From contig CAVXHK010000004.1 of NCBI GenBank assembly GCA_963761705.1, positions 124,001-188,000 on the forward strand: a stretch of DNA of 64,000 nt, read 5' to 3'. Positions 8,761-17,373 of the stretch are shown here, one piece after another (position 1 is the first letter of the stretch; every line of letters starts with the position of its first letter). Origin of the DNA: CAVVKW01 sp963761705. GTDB taxonomy: Bacteria; Verrucomicrobiota; Verrucomicrobiia; Chthoniobacterales; JAATET01. The notes below the pieces were generated by a model. The model saw only the letters and a program-made list of their open reading frames with translations. It had not been told where the DNA came from and ran no database searches. The position numbers and the translations under genes are program-made.

Positions 8761-8778
8761 CATCCGACATATTGGATG
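8761..8778. promoter_or_regulatory. Candidate XRE operator, lipoprotein-proximal
   Basis: Near-perfect 18-base palindrome CATCCGA-CATA-TTGGATG: half-sites of 7 with a 4-base spacer and one mismatch. It lies 42 bases upstream of the lipoprotein start and is related in sequence and spacing to the palindrome at 8820-8837. Confidence 0.5.
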
Positions 8779-8819
8779 GAAGATGCTTCGCACGATTTTA
8801 AATGCCGCGCAAGCCCAAA

Positions 8820-8844
8820 CATCCAACATCTTGGATATTGGATG
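8820..8844. promoter_or_regulatory. Candidate XRE operator, regulator-proximal
   Basis: CATCCAA-CATC-TTGGATA repeats the layout of the site at 8761 and is followed directly by another half-site, TTGGATG. The outer half-sites form a perfect inverted repeat extended by one base pair (8819-8826 with 8838-8845). It ends about 15 bases before the XRE start, where a repressor could autoregulate. Confidence 0.5.
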
Positions 8845-8859
8845 TGATTGCCTTCTGGA

Positions 8860-9123
8860 ATGGAGAGTTTGCTCGAGCAGAAGTTCGCCGAGTTTCTGCG
8901 GCAGGCGCGAGGCGATATGTCCTACGTTGAATTCGGTCGAAGGTTGGGCGTTTCGAAGAGCACACTACACTGGGCCGAGAACGTGCGGGGGCGGGTCTCG
9001 CTGAAGTTGGTCGAAGAGGTCGCGAGAAAACTGAAGGTCAGCTTGGTTGACGTGTTCGGCGATGCCGCCACGGTCAAATTTTCGACGGTTCGTTCAAAAA
9101 GAAGATCTACTGGCGGGTCTTGA
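8860..9123 (+). CDS. XRE-family transcriptional regulator
   Basis: An 87-residue protein whose residues 6-65 form a Cro/CI-type helix-turn-helix domain: KFAEFLRQARGDMSYVEFGR, RLGVSKSTLHWAENVRG as the turn and recognition helix, then LKLVEEVARKLKVSLVDVFG. ATG 8860 was chosen over the in-frame TTG at 8848, which nearly touches the palindrome. A short basic tail (RSKRRSTGGS) follows. It is divergent from three small envelope genes, and two similar palindromes lie between, so autoregulation and control of those genes is the simplest reading. No effector domain is present, so any signal must act through oligomerisation or a partner. Confidence 0.8.
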   Translation: MESLLEQKFAEFLRQARGDMSYVEFGRRLGVSKSTLHWAENVRGRVSLKLVEEVARKLKVSLVDVFGDAATVKFSTVRSKRRSTGGS

Positions 9124-9175
9124 AGTTGCTGTTCGTGGGCGCTCGAAACTAGCAGCAGAGCCGGAAAGGTCGCGC

Positions 9176-9349
9176 TCACCGCTCGCTCTTGAGCCGGTTT
9201 TCGATTTCGCGTTGATGCCAATCGGCATAGCGGCTCTCAGCGTCGAGGATTCTTCGATAAAAGGAGGCGAGGGTGATGTTTCGTTCGCGGATCGCCACAG
9301 CTTCTTCCGCCGATGAGCGGCGATAGCGATACGACTCCTTGAGTCGCAT
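9176..9349 (-). CDS. Possible 57-residue basic protein
   Basis: A short frame with protein-like, strongly helical composition (MRLKESYRYRRSSAEEAVAI, then ASFYRRILDAESRYADWHQ). It has a good Shine-Dalgarno-like GAGAGAGG about nine bases before ATG 9349. No family is recognised. Overlapping frames on both strands look less protein-like. It may be a real small gene or a chance frame. Confidence 0.3.
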   Translation of the reverse strand: MRLKESYRYRRSSAEEAVAIRERNITLASFYRRILDAESRYADWHQREIENRLKSER

Positions 9350-9893
9350 CGCTCGTGTGGCCTCTCTCTCGTAGACCGGCTTCGCGAAGGAGAGTCGTCG
9401 ATACCCAATCGTAGGTGGACGGGCTGAGCGCACCCGCAGATCGAAAGATGGCTTCAGAAAGGTCGGACTCGCGATGCCGTTGCGGGGGCCGATCAGTCGA
9501 GCGCTTGCGAGCAATCCATGGCTTGGTTTCGGTGAGCAGAGGCCCTCTAGGCAATCGGAGAACGTCGCGGATACCCCTGCAAGGCCGATGTGACGAGTGC
9601 GGGGTCCCCGCGATTTTCACGACCAATGGGAGGGGACGAGCGGCTGACCTTGGATCCTGATGGAGGTGCGGGTCGCGGGGGAACTTTGGATCTGTTTTTC
9701 CCAAGTTTTCGAGTTTCGCCCGAAAAACGCGGACTTCCGCGGGACAGGATGACCGGTTGCTCGCAAGGAGAAAGCGGCCCCACGGTTCTCCAGACGAGCC
9801 GCGCCAAAACCCATTGGCCCTTTCAAAAACGGATTTTAGCACAAGGCGTTTAGCACAGAGGGCTCCGGGTGGCCCGGAAACCCTGTATCCGCC
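9350..9893. other. Non-coding stretch between the island and tRNA-Pro
   Basis: No convincing gene. A short perfect hairpin, TCCGGG-tgg-CCCGGA at 9864-9878, lies just 3' of the minus-strand tRNA and could help end its transcript, although no U-run follows. The rest shows nothing recognisable and may be the scarred flank of the accessory island. Confidence 0.4.
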
Positions 9894-9967
9894 TCGGGCT
9901 GGCGGGATTCGAACCCACGACCTCCTGAACCCCATTCAGGCGCTCTACCAAGCTGAGCCACAGCCCG
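9894..9967 (-). tRNA. tRNA-Pro(GGG)
   Basis: Read on the minus strand, the seven-pair acceptor stem CGGGCTG/CAGCCCG is perfect. The D-arm is GCTCAGCTTGGTAGAGC. The anticodon stem CCTGA/TCAGG encloses ATGGGGT, giving anticodon GGG (codon CCC). The T-arm is GTGGG-TTCGAAT-CCCGC. The discriminator is A, and C1-G72 is typical of proline tRNAs. The 3' CCA is not encoded. The gene lies between the accessory region and the arginine operon, the kind of site where islands integrate, although no attachment duplication was found. Confidence 0.95.
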
Positions 9968-10062
9968 TTCTCTGACGGATGTCCCGGCGTCTCGGGACGA
10001 GCTTCAATAAACTCGCTGGGTCCAGACTGGTCAATGGATTTTGGATCGGCATACTCGTCTCG

Positions 10063-11097
10063 ATGGAAGTTGTGAAGGTGGCGGTTGTCGGTGCCAATGG
10101 TTACTCGGGCGAGGAGTTGTGCGCGATACTCGCACGGCATCCGGGCGTCGAGGTGGTCACGGTGACGTCTCGACAACACGAAGGAAAACGGGTCGGCGAG
10201 GTGATGCCACGGCTGGATGGCGTTGGGGAACTGAGCAATCTTCAATTCATCGGTCCGAAAAGCGGGGGCTTGTTTGGAGGAGAGGCGAAGTTCGTTTTCT
10301 TGGCGCTACCGCACGGTTTGGCGAGCGAGTTCGCGTTGCCGCTGGTGGACGAGGGCAAGCGGGTCATTGATTTGAGCGCGGATTTTCGTTTGCGAGATCC
10401 AGCGGTTTTTGAGGAATTTTACGGTGAACAGCACCCAGCTCCCGACCGCCTAGCCGAGTCGGTCTATGGGTTGCCGGAATTGCACCGCGACGCGATCCGG
10501 GCAGCTGATTTGGTGGGCTCGGCTGGATGTTACCCAACGAGCATCCTGCTTCCGCTCGTGCCGCTGTTGCGGGATGGTTTGTTGGACGTCCGCTCGATCG
10601 TGGTCTCGAGTGCAAGCGGGGTCTCTGGGGCTGGTCGGAAAGCGGACGTTGGATTGTTGTACGGGGAGTGCAACGAAAGCCTCCGGGCCTACGGCCTGCC
10701 GAAGCACCGACACTTGGCGGAGATCGAGCAGGAGTTGAGCGCGGCGGCGGGGGGGAGAGTGGTCATTACGTTCGTTCCACATCTGGCTCCAATGACGCGG
10801 GGTATCCACACGACGACGTTTGCCGGACTGGCGAGGGGAGTGAACTTCCCTGAGGTGGTTGCGGCATTGGAGGCAGCTTACGAGGAGGAGCCATTTGTGC
10901 GTTTCGGGGACCGGCTTCCTGACACAAAGTCAGTCATGGGCATGAATTTCTGCGACATCGCGGCCCGCTGGGACGAGCGGGCAGAGCGCCTAATCCTGCT
11001 CAGTGCCGAGGACAACCTTGTGAAGGGCGCTGCGGGTCAGGCGGTGCAGTGTTTCAATTTGATGGCGGGCTTTGATGAGACGTTGGGATTGAGCTGA
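10063..11097 (+). CDS. argC: N-acetyl-gamma-glutamyl-phosphate reductase
   Basis: ArgC reduces N-acetylglutamyl phosphate to the semialdehyde with NADPH, the third step of arginine synthesis in the cytosol. ATG 10063 is chosen because it starts directly at the Rossmann motif (VKVAVVGANGYSGEEL, residues 4-19). The 28 extra residues of the longer frame look non-native. Catalytic Cys-156 is in GSAGCYPTS, and the substrate-binding KHRHLAEIEQEL and FVPHLAPMTRGI segments are present. Length (344) is normal. It heads the order argC-argJ-argB. The 66-base gap to argJ is larger than the others but without a terminator, so the three are probably one operon. Confidence 0.95.
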   Translation: MEVVKVAVVGANGYSGEELCAILARHPGVEVVTVTSRQHEGKRVGEVMPRLDGVGELSNLQFIGPKSGGLFGGEAKFVFLALPHGLASEFALPLVDEGKRVIDLSADFRLRDPAVFEEFYGEQHPAPDRLAESVYGLPELHRDAIRAADLVGSAGCYPTSILLPLVPLLRDGLLDVRSIVVSSASGVSGAGRKADVGLLYGECNESLRAYGLPKHRHLAEIEQELSAAAGGRVVITFVPHLAPMTRGIHTTTFAGLARGVNFPEVVAALEAAYEEEPFVRFGDRLPDTKSVMGMNFCDIAARWDERAERLILLSAEDNLVKGAAGQAVQCFNLMAGFDETLGLS

Positions 11098-11163
11098 TGC
11101 TTTGTCGGAAGCTCGAAGGTCGACGGGTCCGGGGTGAGCGGTTCGCGGCGCTGTTTTAGAATT

Positions 11164-12351
11164 ATGAAAATGCAGAGAATCAAAGGTGGTGTGTGTGCCG
11201 CGAAAGGGTTTGTTGCCGGGGCGGTTCACGTGGGTATCAAGTCGGTGAACAAGGACCGGGTGGATCTCGCGATCTTGGCGTCCATCGAGCCAGGCGTGGC
11301 GGCGGCGACCTTCACGACGAATCGGGTGCAGGCGGCACCGGTGTTAATCTCCAAGGAGCACGTCGCTCACAAGACGTGCCGGGCCGTTATTCTAAACAGC
11401 GGCAACGCCAACGCGTGCACGGGTGACGATGGACTGGCGGATGCCCGGGCGATGGCGACGGAGGCGGCGGTCGCTCTGGGCGCGCGTCCAGAGGAAGTTC
11501 TGGTTTGTTCGACGGGCCGGATCGGGGTGCCGATGCCGATTAAGAAAATCCGGGCCGCCATCCCAGCTTTGGCTGGATCGCTGGATGCAAAATCGTCAAC
11601 GAAGTTGGCGACAGCGATCATGACAAGTGACAGCGTTCCGAAGGAGGTGGCGGTGGAAGCTGCAGTTGGAAAGAAGACGTTCCGGGTGGGCGGTGTGGCG
11701 AAGGGGGCGGGGATGATCGATCCGAATATGGCGACGATGCTGAGTGTGATCACGACCGACGCGGCGCTGACGAAGCGGGAGGCGAAGCGGATGCTGAAGC
11801 TAGCGGTCGAGCGCTCGTTCAACCGGATCACGGTCGACGGCGACATGAGCACGAATGACACGGTGATACTTATCTGTAGCGGGGCGGCGGGGCGAGTGGA
11901 TCTCACCGCGGCGCAAGCGGCGCTGGACGCGGTGGCACTCGAGCTTGCGACGAAGATCGTGTTGGACGGTGAGGGGGTGAGTCGATTTGTCGAAGTGGTA
12001 GTGAACGGCGCGAAGTCGACGAAGGACGCCCGACGCGCGGCGGAGGCAGTAGCGAACTCGCAGCTCGTCAAGTGTGCCTGGGCCGGAGGAGATCCAAACT
12101 GGGGCCGCATCCTGGATGCGGTGGGCTATTCTGGTGCGAGGTTCGATCCCGGCTTGGCCGATATCGACTACGACAAAGTCGCCGCGGTGCGGGGAGGGAT
12201 GCCAGCGAAGACTCCGGCGGGCCAGTTGAGGAAAGTTGCCGCTAAAAAATCCTTCGTCGTGACGGTGGATTTGCACGCGGGCGAGGGGACCTATTCCGTT
12301 CTCACGACCGATCTGACCGAAGAATACGTCCGGTTCAACCTGGGCGAATAG
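11164..12351 (+). CDS. argJ: Bifunctional glutamate N-acetyltransferase / amino-acid acetyltransferase
   Basis: ArgJ transfers acetyl from N-acetylornithine to glutamate, recycling the acetyl group; some members also use acetyl-CoA. It is an Ntn-type enzyme that cuts itself before a Thr in the motif ATML. Here IDPNMATMLSVITTD places the nucleophile at Thr-191. Other family blocks are AAFTTNRVQAAP-like (AATFTTNRVQAAP), LNSGNANACTG and CAWAGGDPNWGRILDAVGYS. The ATG at 11164 is preferred over the upstream GTG of the longer frame. Length (395) is typical. The gene ends 3 bases before argB. A cyclic ArgJ pathway is consistent with no argA or argE being seen here. Confidence 0.95.
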   Translation: MKMQRIKGGVCAAKGFVAGAVHVGIKSVNKDRVDLAILASIEPGVAAATFTTNRVQAAPVLISKEHVAHKTCRAVILNSGNANACTGDDGLADARAMATEAAVALGARPEEVLVCSTGRIGVPMPIKKIRAAIPALAGSLDAKSSTKLATAIMTSDSVPKEVAVEAAVGKKTFRVGGVAKGAGMIDPNMATMLSVITTDAALTKREAKRMLKLAVERSFNRITVDGDMSTNDTVILICSGAAGRVDLTAAQAALDAVALELATKIVLDGEGVSRFVEVVVNGAKSTKDARRAAEAVANSQLVKCAWAGGDPNWGRILDAVGYSGARFDPGLADIDYDKVAAVRGGMPAKTPAGQLRKVAAKKSFVVTVDLHAGEGTYSVLTTDLTEEYVRFNLGE

Positions 12352-12354
12352 ACG

Positions 12355-13236
12355 ATGCGAAACGGACTCTCACCCTTGGCCCGGACGGAAAGCCTCATCG
12401 AGGCGCTGCCCTACATCCAGCGCTTTCGCGGCCAGACGTTCGTGATCAAATACGGCGGCAGCGCGATGGAAGACGAACAGCAGGTCGACCGATTATTGCG
12501 CGACGTTGTTTTCATGGAGGCGGTCGGGATCAACCCAGTCGTTGTGCACGGCGGCGGCAAGGCGATCTCGGCAAAGATGCGCGAAGCCGGGGTTGCGCCC
12601 GTGTTCGTAAACGGTCTGCGCGTGACGGACGAGGCGTCTGTTCGGATCGTCGAGGACATTCTCGACGGTGTGATTAATCCGGGCATCGTAGCGACCATCG
12701 TGCGTCACGGTGGGCACGCGACCGGGCTCTCCGGGAAAAATACGTTTACCGCCGCGAGGCTGAAACCGATCGAGGCCGACGGCGGGAAGGTGGTGGACAT
12801 CGGGTTTGTCGGTTCAGCCACCACCGTTCGGGCTGACGACGTGCGGGCCGCCATTGCGGCCGAACGCGTGCCCGTCATTTCGCCGATTGGTGCCGACGCT
12901 TCGGGGCAGGTTCTCAACATCAACGCCGACGTCGCCGCTGCCGCCTTGGCGAGGGAACTGGGAGCGGAAAAGTTAATCTTCGTGAGTGATGTTCCGGGGA
13001 TCATGCGCGATCCTGATCGGAAGGACTCCCTGATCCCGAGCGTGACCGTCGAACAGACTCGGGCGCTGATGAAAGAGAAGATCATCGCGGGCGGAATGAT
13101 TCCAAAGGTCGAGTCGGCGGTCCGCGCCCTGGAGGCTGGTGTCGGTAAGGTCCACCTCGTCGGCGGAGCGGTGCATCACTGTCTTCTGCTCGAGATCTTC
13201 ACCAACGCCGGTGTTGGGACGGAGATTGTCAGATAG
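12355..13236 (+). CDS. argB: Acetylglutamate kinase
   Basis: ArgB phosphorylates N-acetylglutamate, the regulated second step of arginine synthesis. The amino-acid-kinase fold is clear: VIKYGGSAMED (residues 27-37), NPVVVHGGGKAIS, the ligand-binding VNGLRVTDEASV, VLNINADVAAAALA and LIFVSDVPGIMRD, then the C-terminal KIIAGGMIPKVESAVRAL. The N-terminal helix (LARTESLIEALPYIQRFRG) is the kind found in arginine-feedback-inhibited hexameric forms. Length (293) is normal. It starts 3 bases after argJ. The downstream gene is convergent, so argB probably ends the operon. A weak hairpin overlaps both stop regions at 13236-13258. Confidence 0.96.
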   Translation: MRNGLSPLARTESLIEALPYIQRFRGQTFVIKYGGSAMEDEQQVDRLLRDVVFMEAVGINPVVVHGGGKAISAKMREAGVAPVFVNGLRVTDEASVRIVEDILDGVINPGIVATIVRHGGHATGLSGKNTFTAARLKPIEADGGKVVDIGFVGSATTVRADDVRAAIAAERVPVISPIGADASGQVLNINADVAAAALARELGAEKLIFVSDVPGIMRDPDRKDSLIPSVTVEQTRALMKEKIIAGGMIPKVESAVRALEAGVGKVHLVGGAVHHCLLLEIFTNAGVGTEIVR

Positions 13237-13248
13237 GTCGTGATAAAA

Positions 13249-14307
13249 TCACGCGACCCGATCCAGTAACCAGGCTGCTCCGGCGAGGGCAATCGCCGCA
13301 GAGGCGGCGGGAATGCCCCACTTCGTCCAGGTCGCAATATTTCGCATGCGAAGAAGGAGCGGGAGGGTGATTGCCGCGAGCGTGATTTGACCGAGCTCGA
13401 CCCCGACGTTGAAACTAAGAAGGGGAAGGATTGCGCCCGAGGTCGAGGCTCCAATTCCGAGGCTTTGCAAAACTGACGCGAAGCCCATCCCGTGGACGAG
13501 GCCAAACGCAACCGTGAGCAAGTATCGCCCGCGCGGTTCGCCCCTGCGGACGAGGTTCTCGACGGCAACGTAGATGATGGAACTGGCGATGACCGCTTCG
13601 ACGGCGCGGTTGGGGAGAGTCACGATCTGGAAAGTCGCGAGAGCGAGCGTGATGGAGTGGGCGATCGTGAAGCAAGTGATGATGCGAAGTGCATCGCCGT
13701 AGCTCCGCACGACGATCAACAGCGCGATTAAAAACAGGATGTGATCGAAACCGATGAGGATGTGCTCGAAGCCAAGCACGACAAAGCCGCCGAACGAGGG
13801 CGTGCGCACAGCCTTGGCTGAATCGGTCGAGGTTCCCGCGGGCGATTCGGTTTCGATATCGACCGAGTCGGAGCCGGCTTTCAGGAGGATTACGCGGATC
13901 GGATTTCCTGCGGAATCGCGGACCGTCAGGAGCTGACGATGGCCGAAACTGAGTCGGTTGACGAGGGGCGACCGGATTGTCAGTTGAGTCGCGCCAGGCG
14001 CCGCGAACTCGAAGTCAAACTGGACGTTGTTCGCGGCATCGGACGTTGCTGACGAGCTGGCGGGCTCAAGGGTCTCATCGTTTGCAACGAATTGGATGGC
14101 TTCGACAAGCAACGCCTCGGGACTGGAGTCCGTTCCGGCAGTAAGAGCCTGGAGCTCAACGCTGGAGAACGTCGCAACCACTTGGATACTTGCTGACCCA
14201 AGCGTGACGCTCGTGCTGCTCAACCCAGGATCGTGGGCTGAAGCGCACGGCAGGAGGGCGGAGAAGATCAGCGCAAGGGCCAGACATTGGGAGGTTCGCT
14301 TCCCCAT
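13249..14307 (-). CDS. HupE/UreJ-like membrane protein
   Basis: Started at ATG 14307 (MGKRTSQCLALALIF then ALLPCASA), giving a signal peptide and 352 residues. Residues 25-155 are a periplasmic beta-rich domain. Residues 160-350 are about seven hydrophobic helices of the HupE/UreJ_2 type, with the family's His-containing segments GFEHILIGFDHILFLIALL and FGLVHGMGFASVL. HupE/UreJ proteins are linked to nickel or cobalt uptake, but the variant with a long periplasmic domain is poorly characterised. It is the last gene of the operon TPR lipoprotein-DUF4331-HupE, with a 73-base gap after DUF4331. It is convergent with argB, only 12 bases away. The transported ion is not deducible. Confidence 0.8.
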   Translation of the reverse strand: MGKRTSQCLALALIFSALLPCASAHDPGLSSTSVTLGSASIQVVATFSSVELQALTAGTDSSPEALLVEAIQFVANDETLEPASSSATSDAANNVQFDFEFAAPGATQLTIRSPLVNRLSFGHRQLLTVRDSAGNPIRVILLKAGSDSVDIETESPAGTSTDSAKAVRTPSFGGFVVLGFEHILIGFDHILFLIALLIVVRSYGDALRIITCFTIAHSITLALATFQIVTLPNRAVEAVIASSIIYVAVENLVRRGEPRGRYLLTVAFGLVHGMGFASVLQSLGIGASTSGAILPLLSFNVGVELGQITLAAITLPLLLRMRNIATWTKWGIPAASAAIALAGAAWLLDRVA

Positions 14308-14380
14308 GACAAACGAGATTGCACACCAGCGCGTGCCGCGGCGACCAGACGTGGTCGCCGCGGAGTCGCGATGGTTTGCG

Positions 14381-15976
14381 TTACGGTGCTGGGTTGGACG
14401 CTGAAGGGTGCGTGTGGTTGCGCCCATTCTGCGGCGTTGCCTCGTAAGGGAAGACCTTGCTGTAGGTCGCGTCGTTCCGATTCACCCCATCGATTCCGGC
14501 GGCGGAGTTGATGATGAGGTTGTTCGGATCGCGCAGATCGCTGATCAACGCGGTCACGGCTATGTCGACGACGTCATCGCCGAAGCGACGACCGTTGGGC
14601 CAACCGCCGGGGATGTTGCCGCCATTGGCGAAGGGGTCTTGGATTGCGCTCGGCAGCGTATCACCTCCGAAGATGCTCTGGTTGGAGAAACCAGCGTCAT
14701 CCGGATTGGTGTCACCTGGGACAGCTCCGATTGCGTTACCGCTACCGGCGAGCCGGGCGGGTGGCGTCGAGAGATCGACTTTAATCGTGTCTGGGATGTA
14801 GATCCCAGCGATGTCGGTCCGGTTGGTCTCGACTGCCGGCCCACTGCCACCAAAGACGATTGCGTTGATCAGCGCCGCTAGCTCGGGGTTGAGGGCGTAA
14901 TCGCGGAACGTCGTGGCGTCGACCTGCGGCGTGGTGCGCGAGTAGAGATCCTTGTCCGCGATAGCGACGAGCGCTTCGTTGAACAGGGGATTACCCTGGC
15001 GGGCAACCTGAACGAACGTTGGGACGACCGTCTGCGTCGTGGTGTTGGTGCGCACGACGTTGATGCGGGTCCGGCGGCCATTCGGCGACTTCGAGACTTT
15101 ACGGTCACGATCGGAGGTCGTGTTGGTGACAATGTTAAACGTCGGACGGCTGGTTGTGCCCCAGACGCCGACAATCTGTTGATCGCCGCCGAGCTGGTTC
15201 ACGGGTATTGCGATGGCCATCATGTGAATGTTGAAACCGCCCTGGGAATCGACTCCGGTGTTCGGGTCGGTGCCATTCGCGGTGGAACGCAGCGAGAGGA
15301 GATCGAAGATCGAGTTGATGTCGCCGTAGAAGCCGTCATCCCGCTGGCCGGCGAAGACGATCGTCCCATCGGGAAACGTGGTGACGGCTTGAGCGGTGTA
15401 GTCATCAAGCATTCCGCCGAGGATGACACCTGGCTTGGCGGGGTTGTTGCCGTCGTTACCTTGGTTGTAGAGCGGGGTGGCGACGCCTTGGTTATTTGGC
15501 GGGACCGTTCCAGTTCCGAGGAGAACGTTGGAGTTGTCGTTGAAATCGAACTTCCGGACCGAGTAGGTCTGGATGAGGTTCTGATTTGCATCGCCGACCG
15601 AATTGATCACTCCAAGGTAGGACTGGAGGATGGTGTTCTGGTTCCGGTAGGTCGTATTGAAGCGGAACTCGTACGTGAGCGTGCGCGTGCCGGCGGCGAC
15701 GTTTGGTCCGGTGGCAATGTTGATGCCGTAAACGACGTTGTCGTCGAAGTTGTATTTGTTCGGGCCGACGCCGGGTTCTTGGTGCGGATAGACGCCGAGC
15801 GCGGTGACGAGATACTTCTGGCCGCCGATGCTGGAGACAAACGCGTAGACGTCGGTCGTGTTTGCGGCTGGATCGAGGGTGATGAGCGGGGCATCCATGT
15901 GACTGGATGCAAATGCTCCCCCGGTTAGTGAGACAACCCCAGCGATGGCGAGGTTGCGGATGAGTGATTTCTTCAT
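14381..15976 (-). CDS. Secreted DUF4331 protein
   Basis: ATG 15976 gives a signal peptide (MKKSLIRNLAIAGVVSLTGG, then AFASSHMDAP). The mature protein begins with the DUF4331 hallmark SSHMDAPLITLDPAANTTDVYAF and continues through beta-rich blocks such as NVVYGINIATG, FAGQRDDGFYGDINSIFDLL and SIFGGDTLPSAIQDPF. The family is widespread and exported, usually near 450-550 residues, with no proven activity. Here it is 531. Its start overlaps the stop of the TPR lipoprotein gene by an ATGA junction, so the two are coupled, and a HupE-like membrane protein follows. That arrangement suggests an envelope system in which TPR and DUF4331 proteins work together. Confidence 0.85.
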   Translation of the reverse strand: MKKSLIRNLAIAGVVSLTGGAFASSHMDAPLITLDPAANTTDVYAFVSSIGGQKYLVTALGVYPHQEPGVGPNKYNFDDNVVYGINIATGPNVAAGTRTLTYEFRFNTTYRNQNTILQSYLGVINSVGDANQNLIQTYSVRKFDFNDNSNVLLGTGTVPPNNQGVATPLYNQGNDGNNPAKPGVILGGMLDDYTAQAVTTFPDGTIVFAGQRDDGFYGDINSIFDLLSLRSTANGTDPNTGVDSQGGFNIHMMAIAIPVNQLGGDQQIVGVWGTTSRPTFNIVTNTTSDRDRKVSKSPNGRRTRINVVRTNTTTQTVVPTFVQVARQGNPLFNEALVAIADKDLYSRTTPQVDATTFRDYALNPELAALINAIVFGGSGPAVETNRTDIAGIYIPDTIKVDLSTPPARLAGSGNAIGAVPGDTNPDDAGFSNQSIFGGDTLPSAIQDPFANGGNIPGGWPNGRRFGDDVVDIAVTALISDLRDPNNLIINSAAGIDGVNRNDATYSKVFPYEATPQNGRNHTHPSASNPAP

Positions 15977-17373
15977 GACTTCGTTTTTTTGGTTTCTGTT
16001 TCTGGTTTGGGTGATCCGTTTTCGACGCGCTCCGGAGGCGGGAGAGTGGCAGTGAGCTCTTTTTCGAGCTCGGAGAGGCGAGCGCGTTCCGAAGGAAGAA
16101 GCGTATGACTGAGTTCCTTGGTGGCACCGAGCCACTCTCTCGAATCGGCGAGGCGACCCGCGTGAAAATTGATGACGCTGGCGTGCAGGTAAAGACGACC
16201 GTCCTCGGTTCCTTCTGCGAGTGCCCGCTCCAAATGGGGAAGCGCTTCCTCCGTCCTTCCGGCAGCATCCAGAGCCCAGGCGAAGGCGTCGTGGGTGAAA
16301 ATGTCCTGCCGATTTTCCAGTTCTTCGCCGGCGAGCCGGACGGCGAGCATCGGTTCGAGCCGACGGGTTGCCAGGAACAGTGCCAACGTCCGGGGATCGT
16401 CGCGTTCGCCGCGGGAGCGAATGAGCGTTTCGACTTTCTCCGCTTCGGCTATCTCGCCCGATTCACGAAGAGCTTCCGCGAGGGTCCAGCGAGGCTCTGG
16501 GAGGGGGTTTGCGTCGGCTGCTTTTTTCAGAGGCTCGATCGCAGCAGTTGCGTTTCCCGCCGCGAGGAGCATTTTTCCTCTGAGCAGCAATGCGGGCGCG
16601 TAAGCGGGGAAGGCCGCGAGTCCGGCGTCGTTTGCCTTTTCCGCGAGAGCCGTCTGTCCGACCTGAAACTCGAAGGTCGCGAGGCGAGTGGTCGTCCACG
16701 CGAGGGACTCGGGATCGGCCATTGAACTCGCACCGACGGAGAGTCTGGCGAGCTCGATCGCCCCATCGACGCTTCCGAGAAGCCAGCGAAGATTGGCTGC
16801 GCGGGCGTAGGTTTGGAGGTCGGGACGGAGATCAAGCGCTTTCTGGTAGGCGGGAATGGCTTCCTCGAGGCGACCGAGTTCCAGCGATGAATCGCCCAAT
16901 AACGAATAGTCGTAGGGATTGCCACGGAGCTCGACGAGTCGCTCTGCCCGGGCGTGTGCGGCAAAGAAGCGGTGCAGATTTTGGTCAATGTGACCTTGGA
17001 GAAGAAGGGCTTCCGGTGAGTCGGGATTGTCGACCGCAAGAAGAGCCGCGCAGCCTTCCCCGAGACGATAGTAGCCGGGGTCGAAGCTCTCGCGAGCTTT
17101 CGCGACGTAAGCCCAGCCAAGGCGCTCGAGGTTGGCATCGAGCATGAACCCCCGCCGGACAGCGGCTTGATATTTTTGGATCGTCTTGTCCGCTTGAGAT
17201 TCTCCGACGTGTTCACTGAGAACGAGCGCAAGTGAGTCCACAGGATTGTCGAGGACCGTTGGGGAAGCGCTGGTCTGATCAGCCGGACCGCAACCGGCGG
17301 TTAGACAAGCCGCAAGGACGGCCCCCAGGAAAATGGCGAAACGCGCAGCGGCGAAGTGGAAGATCGTTCTCAG
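15973..17373 (-). CDS. TPR lipoprotein with unusual start
   Basis: Tetratricopeptide-like helix pairs fill most of the protein, such as LLGDSSLELGRLEEAIPAYQ, LALLLRGKMLLAAGNATAAI-like segments and HDAFAWALDAAGRTEEALPH. The first conventional start in frame is GTG 17241, but the frame stays open upstream and encodes a lipoprotein signal: FAIFLGAVLAACLTAGC, with the Cys codon at 17290-17292. No ATG, GTG or TTG lies between that and the stop at about 17382. CTG 17373 (reading L/M-RTIFHFAAAR) is the best candidate, so the start is either rare or has been altered by a base error. The stop overlaps the DUF4331 ATG. The protein probably sits at a membrane surface and acts as a scaffold for its operon partners. 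Confidence 0.75.
   Translation of the reverse strand: MRTIFHFAAARFAIFLGAVLAACLTAGCGPADQTSASPTVLDNPVDSLALVLSEHVGESQADKTIQKYQAAVRRGFMLDANLERLGWAYVAKARESFDPGYYRLGEGCAALLAVDNPDSPEALLLQGHIDQNLHRFFAAHARAERLVELRGNPYDYSLLGDSSLELGRLEEAIPAYQKALDLRPDLQTYARAANLRWLLGSVDGAIELARLSVGASSMADPESLAWTTTRLATFEFQVGQTALAEKANDAGLAAFPAYAPALLLRGKMLLAAGNATAAIEPLKKAADANPLPEPRWTLAEALRESGEIAEAEKVETLIRSRGERDDPRTLALFLATRRLEPMLAVRLAGEELENRQDIFTHDAFAWALDAAGRTEEALPHLERALAEGTEDGRLYLHASVINFHAGRLADSREWLGATKELSHTLLPSERARLSELEKELTATLPPPERVENGSPKPETETKKTKS

Noticed and set aside
9350..9935. Long minus-strand frame running into tRNA-Pro
   Set aside because: It reads through a tRNA gene and has an unprotein-like composition.
13236..13258. 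Hairpin at the argB/HupE convergent ends as a terminator
   Set aside because: The stem has a 2-base bulge and no U-run and overlaps both stop regions; too weak to list.
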